Below, in pieces: positions 59,989 to 64,000 of a stretch of 64,000 nucleotides of DNA; position 1 is the stretch's first letter; each line of letters opens with the position of its first letter. Both the position numbers and the translations under genes were made by a program. Location: the NCBI RefSeq assembly GCF_009720525.1, contig NZ_CP043930.1, positions 3,318,501 to 3,382,500 on the forward strand, given 5' to 3'. Below the pieces are notes generated by a model, which did not search any database, was not told where the DNA came from, and saw nothing but the letters and a program-made list of their open reading frames with translations. This DNA comes from Gimesia benthica (lineage in GTDB: Bacteria; Planctomycetota; Planctomycetia; Planctomycetales; Planctomycetaceae).

Positions 59989-62172
59989 CTAGTTACGCAT
60001 TTTCAAGGCACCACCAATAAAGCCGAGAAATGCCAGCCCCCAGAAAAACAGTTTACCCAGCGCCCGACCAGTCCGATATCCGGAAGTATAGTTGCTGGAT
60101 CGTCTTCCTGAACTACTCGATTCACCACCGCCTGCATTTGCATCGGATGAGAAATTATTGTTCGCGGCCACCTCATTACGTCCCTGATTCGGATTACAGT
60201 AGGGACAGGGGGCCGTCAGTCCGGAACCTTCTGATTTGAACTTCTTGTTACAACGGCTGCACTGGTAGATCATGTCTCCCCGTTTCACACCACAGTGGGG
60301 ACATTGTTCGAATAACGGGCTTTCCGAGGTATGAGTTTTACCGCACAGTTCACATTCGAAAGTATGCTCAATGACCATACGAGGAGGCCTCCCGGGATTC
60401 CGTGCGGAATTTTCCGCCATCATGTTCTCTGACATTTCCATGGCGGGATTGGGTTCCATCGCGGGATTCGCCATTGCCGGCTCTGCAGGCATCATCGAAC
60501 CGGGTTCAGGCATCGCCGGGTTACGCATTCCCGGATTTTGCATACCGGGGAAATTCATTCCACCGGGCTCCTGCATCGCGGAACCAGGCATGGCAGCGCC
60601 GGGCATCGCAGCACCAGGAATACCAGGTATGCCCCCTTCGTTCATCGCCAGTTGATCCGGCTGTTGCTGTTTCCGGGGTTTGATCAGGCTTAAGTCGCCA
60701 TCGCTGAAGAATTCCGTGATGAACAGTTCTTCTTTTGTTCCTGTATTCAATACAGCGACGGAATCGCCATAGGCGAGCCGCACAAATTTCCCTTTGAGCT
60801 GCCGATTCTTACGGTCCGTCCAGACTCGGAATTCTTTTTCCTGCTCTTCCGGGGTCAGCGTGGTTTCTGCATTTTCGGGAAAGAACTGACCTGCCACTTC
60901 TTTCTGCAGGCGTTCCTGAACGTATTGATGATCCTCTTCGGAAAACTTATCGTAAGGGAATTCCTGAACTGCGTTGCTTTGCGTGATCAAGAGAGAGATG
61001 TTGCCATTTTCCATTTTGATGTAGGAAGCGGCGACCGAATTGCCGGAAACGTCGGTCCATTTGCGGTGGAAGTTGACGCGCAACATCTGTTTCAGCTTGC
61101 GTGCTGAAAGACTGGAATCAAAGGGTTCGCGATAGGCCAGGGGAAGTTCGGACATCCGCCCATGCATCTTCAGTGCTTCGCGTAGTAACTCCAGATCTTC
61201 ATCACTCAGGGTTCCCACGGGAATGCTGATAATTCCGATCCCCGCATTCGAGCCGGGACTTGGTGTAAAGCGGATTTCGCGGCCTTCCAGCCCTGCAAAC
61301 CGGGCTTCAGACTTCTGTCCCTTCGTGTCGGACCAGAACCGATAATCAGATAATACGGCTACCAGTTCGGGATCAATTTCCGTATTCGCTTTAATCACAT
61401 TTGGATCGTCATCCGCAGCCGCAGGTGTTCCCGGTTCGGTCATCGCGGCCGCCGGTGATTCCATTTCCGCAGGCAGCCCCAGTTGTGCCGCCAGTGCTTT
61501 GGCTTGCTCCTGCATCGCTGGAGGTAACAAACCCAGCAGTTTATTCCGGCGATGATATTCGAACAGCCACTTCATATCATTGATGGTTAACTGATCCAGA
61601 GGCACCATCGTCAGTTCGCCCGACTCTTTGATTAACTGAATCTGCTGGGGATTGATAGAGACAAATTTGGCTTTAAAGCTGCTGCCATCTTTGAAACTCC
61701 ACTCGCGGAGTGTAAATGGTTTATATGACTCTCCGCCTGCCTCAGGCTCTGTTGCTGTTTTCTTGTCCGGCTCCATGGACGGCTTGTTTTCAACGGGGGC
61801 AGGCTCGGGCTCTGTCTTCGCGGGAGGTGCGCTCTTCGTTTCCGGGAGTGAGGACTCCGTGTGAATTTTGCGGTACTCTTCCGGCAGAAAACTCAACTGA
61901 TTGCGGCGTTTATGATACTCATAGAGCCAGTTCAGATCTTTGACGCTCAACTTATCGAAGGAAACGCGCACGGTTCCCTGACCATCCAGACGCAGCGTGG
62001 CCTGGGGTCCTTTCACCACGATGAGCTTCCCTTTCGCCTCCGAACCATCCCGGAAATTCCAGGTGCGCACTGTGAAGCGCTCGTAGCTTTCTTCTTCTGC
62101 CTGCAGTGACTGTGAGAGAAACAGCGTACAGAGCAGACAGGCCAGCAGAGAGAGTTTTTGTTTCGTATTCAT
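59989..62172 (-). CDS. SHD1-repeat, zinc-ribbon membrane protein
   Basis: A 727-residue protein. A signal peptide (about residues 6-25, LSLLACLLCTLFLSQSLQA) is followed by about five SHD1-like repeats (RTWNFRDGSEAKGKLIVVKG; REWSFKDGSSFKAKFVSINP; YRFWSDTKGQKSEARFAGLE; RKWTDVSGNSVAASYIKMEN; FRVWTDRKNRQLKGKFVRLA), each ending in a D-L-x-x-L/V helix. A Met/Pro/Gly-rich linker (about 505-590) leads to zinc-ribbon pairs (CELCGKTHTSE, CPHCGVKRGD, CSRCNKKFK, CPYCNPNQGR). A last TM (about 703-722; LGKLFFWGLAFLGFIGGALK) anchors it. SHD1 is known from yeast Sla1; in planctomycetes it occurs in exported proteins. Function unknown. Confidence 0.85.
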   Translation of the reverse strand: MNTKQKLSLLACLLCTLFLSQSLQAEEESYERFTVRTWNFRDGSEAKGKLIVVKGPQATLRLDGQGTVRVSFDKLSVKDLNWLYEYHKRRNQLSFLPEEYRKIHTESSLPETKSAPPAKTEPEPAPVENKPSMEPDKKTATEPEAGGESYKPFTLREWSFKDGSSFKAKFVSINPQQIQLIKESGELTMVPLDQLTINDMKWLFEYHRRNKLLGLLPPAMQEQAKALAAQLGLPAEMESPAAAMTEPGTPAAADDDPNVIKANTEIDPELVAVLSDYRFWSDTKGQKSEARFAGLEGREIRFTPSPGSNAGIGIISIPVGTLSDEDLELLREALKMHGRMSELPLAYREPFDSSLSARKLKQMLRVNFHRKWTDVSGNSVAASYIKMENGNISLLITQSNAVQEFPYDKFSEEDHQYVQERLQKEVAGQFFPENAETTLTPEEQEKEFRVWTDRKNRQLKGKFVRLAYGDSVAVLNTGTKEELFITEFFSDGDLSLIKPRKQQQPDQLAMNEGGIPGIPGAAMPGAAMPGSAMQEPGGMNFPGMQNPGMRNPAMPEPGSMMPAEPAMANPAMEPNPAMEMSENMMAENSARNPGRPPRMVIEHTFECELCGKTHTSESPLFEQCPHCGVKRGDMIYQCSRCNKKFKSEGSGLTAPCPYCNPNQGRNEVAANNNFSSDANAGGGESSSSGRRSSNYTSGYRTGRALGKLFFWGLAFLGFIGGALKMRN

Positions 62173-62498
62173 CGTGATAAAACCGCCCGCATCAGGAATA
62201 CATAAAGTCAGCGCATTATTTGACAGATCAAACTCTACTTACAGGTTACCCTACATCTGTTCAAGTTGAAATACTGTTTTTATGAAAAATCTGCAAATGA
62301 GGGGCCTCCCCCACAGATCGGGGCATAATCTGCCTAACCCGCAGATTATTGCTGTGACACGGTAAGGGCGCTGGAGGGTCTCAAATCTAACTCTGTTTTT
62401 TCAGCTTTTGTCCAGATATAATGCTACCTGTTCACTCGAGGAGATTTTCCCGGACCGTCCGGAATTCAGTTCTGAACCAGAGGAGAAACATTCGCTTT
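62173..62498. promoter_or_regulatory. Divergent region with a 9-bp inverted repeat
   Basis: A 326-bp region before the YqgE-like gene. ATAATCTGC (62325-62333) and GCAGATTAT (62341-62349) form a perfect inverted repeat with a 7-base spacer, about 150 bp before the start. It could be an operator or the stem of a short leader. An in-frame ATG at 62421 is upstream of the chosen start. Nothing else is recognised. Confidence 0.35.
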
Positions 62499-63065
62499 AT
62501 GCTGAAATCGTTAAAGGGACACTTTTTAATCGCCACCCGGAAACTTAATGATCAGAATTTTTACCGTTCCGTTGTGCTGATCGTAGAACATAACAATGAG
62601 GGTGCCACCGGTCTGATTGTGAACCGTCCATCCTCGTTCTCAATCACTAATGCGCTCTCCAGATACTTTGACATGCCCAAGCTGGAAGATCTGGTTTTTA
62701 TGGGCGGTCCTGTAGAGCCCAACGGTATGTTTGCCCTGCATAATGCCGGCGATCTGGAAAAAGCCAAAGACGCCATCGTTCCCGGCCTGTTCATGGGCAG
62801 CAGTCCCGAGGTCTTCGAGCAGGTGGTCTGGCGGATCTCCGAAGGGGATCCCAATCTGGATTTCCGCATTTTCTTCGGCTGTGCCGGCTGGGCACCATCG
62901 CAACTGGAATCTGAACTCGATCGGATGGACTGGCTCACAACCCCCGCAACCGCGGAAGACATTTTCGAAATTGATCCCTACGATCTGTGGGACACGCTGC
63001 ACGGCCGGGCGATGGAAGAACGACGTTTTCTTCCACAGGAAACCGCCCATCCCGAATGGAACTGA
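62499..63065 (+). CDS. YqgE/AlgH family protein (UPF0301)
   Basis: A 188-residue protein from ATG 62499, with AGGAG twelve or so bases upstream. Family marks are LKGHFLIATRKLNDQNFYRS (start), VVLIVEHNNEGATGLIVNRP, VFMGGPVEPNGMFALHNAGD, FRIFFGCAGWAPSQLESELD (YqgE GYAGWxxGQLExE-like) and a C-terminal FEIDPYDLWDTL. AlgH affects alginate regulation in Pseudomonas, but the molecular role is unknown. An earlier ATG at 62421 would add 26 residues lacking family similarity. The next gene follows at 61 bp, so an operon with the aldose epimerase is possible. Confidence 0.93.
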   Translation: MLKSLKGHFLIATRKLNDQNFYRSVVLIVEHNNEGATGLIVNRPSSFSITNALSRYFDMPKLEDLVFMGGPVEPNGMFALHNAGDLEKAKDAIVPGLFMGSSPEVFEQVVWRISEGDPNLDFRIFFGCAGWAPSQLESELDRMDWLTTPATAEDIFEIDPYDLWDTLHGRAMEERRFLPQETAHPEWN

Positions 63066-63126
63066 AACGAACTGCCAACCCAGTCGACACCACATATAAC
63101 ACCTGGAAACGAAACGACTCTGACAC

Positions 63127-64000
63127 ATGACGCCCCTGATAATTACCGATCCGGAAACCGGCTCCACCGCTCGCATCCTGCCCGAACTGGGATTTAACTG
63201 TTACCAGTTCCACGCAATGGTCGACGGCCAATGCATCGACGTGATCGACTCCCATCCCGAGTTCGAGACCGGAGAACAACGCCCCAGCAGCAGCGGGATT
63301 CCGATCCTGTTCCCCTTCCCGAACCGGATCGCCGGAGGTCGCTTCAAGTGGGAGGGAACCGCATATGAACTCCCCCCCGAAAAAACCTATCACGACAAAA
63401 CAGGGAACGCCATTCATGGTTTCTGCCTGGACCTCCCCTGGCGAGTGATTGCCCACGAAGAAAACTTCGCCATCGCCCAGTTTCAGCTGAGCATTGATGG
63501 CAGACACCGCCTCCCCTGCTGGCCCGGCGATGCCTTTATTGAGGTCCGCTATGAAGTCAAAGGAGCCACCCTGCGGGCTGACTTCCGCATCGGGAATCCG
63601 GGCGACACCCCCATTCCCTGGGGACTGGGCACTCACCCCTACTTCAAGGTGCCGCTCTCCGCAGAGGGAAATCCGAAGAACTGCCTGATCGAGTCGCCGG
63701 CTACCGAAGAGTGGATTCTGTCTGACTGCCTGCCCACCGGAGACAAGCAGCCGATTCAGCCCGCACACGATTTACGTGAGGGTGCCTGGTTCGACCAGTT
63801 AAAAGCCGATGACATCCTCAGCGGCTTACCGGAAGACATCGATCAGTACGAATGTCTGATTATGGACGAGCAGGCGGGTCTGGTCCTCACCCAGGACTAC
63901 GACAGTCTGTTCACCGAGCTTGTCGTATTCACCCCGCCCGAGCGGAACTGCATCTGCCTGGAACCTTACACCTGTGTGACCAACGCCCTCAACCTTACCG
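63127..64000 (+). CDS. Aldose 1-epimerase-family protein, 3'-truncated
   Basis: The ATG at 63127 opens a frame of 291 codons that runs off the right edge. The translation includes SGIPILFPFPNRIAGGRFKW (family NRI/R motif), HDKTGNAIHGFCLDLPWRV (conserved His of HGF), WGLGTHPYFKVPLS (second His, GxHPYF) and VVFTPPERNCICLEPYTC with the late Glu. These are the catalytic His and Glu of GalM-like mutarotases. It interconverts alpha and beta anomers of aldoses or aldose 6-phosphates. The end is missing, so total length is unknown. It lies 61 bp after the YqgE-like gene. Confidence 0.88.
   Translation, partial: MTPLIITDPETGSTARILPELGFNCYQFHAMVDGQCIDVIDSHPEFETGEQRPSSSGIPILFPFPNRIAGGRFKWEGTAYELPPEKTYHDKTGNAIHGFCLDLPWRVIAHEENFAIAQFQLSIDGRHRLPCWPGDAFIEVRYEVKGATLRADFRIGNPGDTPIPWGLGTHPYFKVPLSAEGNPKNCLIESPATEEWILSDCLPTGDKQPIQPAHDLREGAWFDQLKADDILSGLPEDIDQYECLIMDEQAGLVLTQDYDSLFTELVVFTPPERNCICLEPYTCVTNALNLT

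Overview
The window looks like a chromosomal segment of a planctomycete, most likely a Gimesia-like member of the Planctomycetaceae. This is inferred from family content, not from a marker gene. It carries two DUF1559 prepilin-like proteins, a sulfatase, a Tat-exported DUF1501 protein, two giant LamG-DUF1549-DUF1553 proteins, FG-GAP/ASPIC (CRTAC1-like) proteins, an SHD1-repeat protein, and an ECF sigma factor beside a FecR/LamG-type partner. I see no rRNA, tRNA, CRISPR array, transposase or prophage. Base composition looks even, and most genes are short operons on either strand.

Layout. 1-6.1 kb holds a truncated PMT-type glycosyltransferase, a HTH-receiver regulator, a gene-free stretch of about 1 kb with hairpins, a HAD-like protein without its nucleophile, a FabZ-like dehydratase, and pgi-pyrE. 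6.3-7.5 kb is a LysM L,D-transpeptidase. 7.9-14.7 kb is a co-directional block: a LolD-like ATPase, an FtsX/MacB-type permease with a His/Asp-rich loop, two DUF3299 proteins (CCFG motif), and two paralogous exported proteins whose mature ends begin CPFC. 14.9-19.3 kb holds a 2-hydroxyacid dehydrogenase, a frameshifted conserved gene and a Tat-exported Gfo/Idh oxidoreductase. 19.4-25.9 kb holds a small lipoprotein, a DUF1559 protein, an overlapping TPR/CRTAC1 gene pair and a metallophosphoesterase-like protein. 26-31 kb holds a small lipoprotein and a MoxR-DUF58-transglutaminase operon. 31-35.4 kb is a sulfatase followed upstream by a sigma-54 two-component pair. 35.7-44.1 kb holds DUF1559, an SGNH hydrolase with an FG-GAP/CxxCH lipoprotein, a beta-propeller protein and a 1,235-residue TPR-FG-GAP-ASPIC protein. 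44.3-55.1 kb is the DUF1501 / duplicated LamG-DUF1549-DUF1553 / ECF-sigma / FecR-like island. 55.1-64 kb holds a purine-type NCS2 permease with a PfkB (adenosine kinase-like) kinase, thiC, the SHD1 protein, a YqgE/AlgH protein and a truncated aldose 1-epimerase.

Main candidates for new biology. (1) The 7.86-14.73 kb block, which reads as a cell-envelope, possibly metal- or thiol-linked, system: an ABC pump with a metal-binding-type loop plus four Cys-motif exported or membrane-anchored proteins arranged as two paralogous pairs. (2) The tandem duplication of a 3.4 kb LamG-DUF1549-DUF1553 gene with its leader, divergent from an ECF sigma/FecR-like pair; the two copies share an almost identical core and conserved upstream boxes. 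(3) Several proteins with altered catalytic positions (HAD, receiver, transglutaminase, metallophosphoesterase). (4) A gene with one clean frameshift in a C run. All functional assignments come from reading the translated sequences; no database search was possible.
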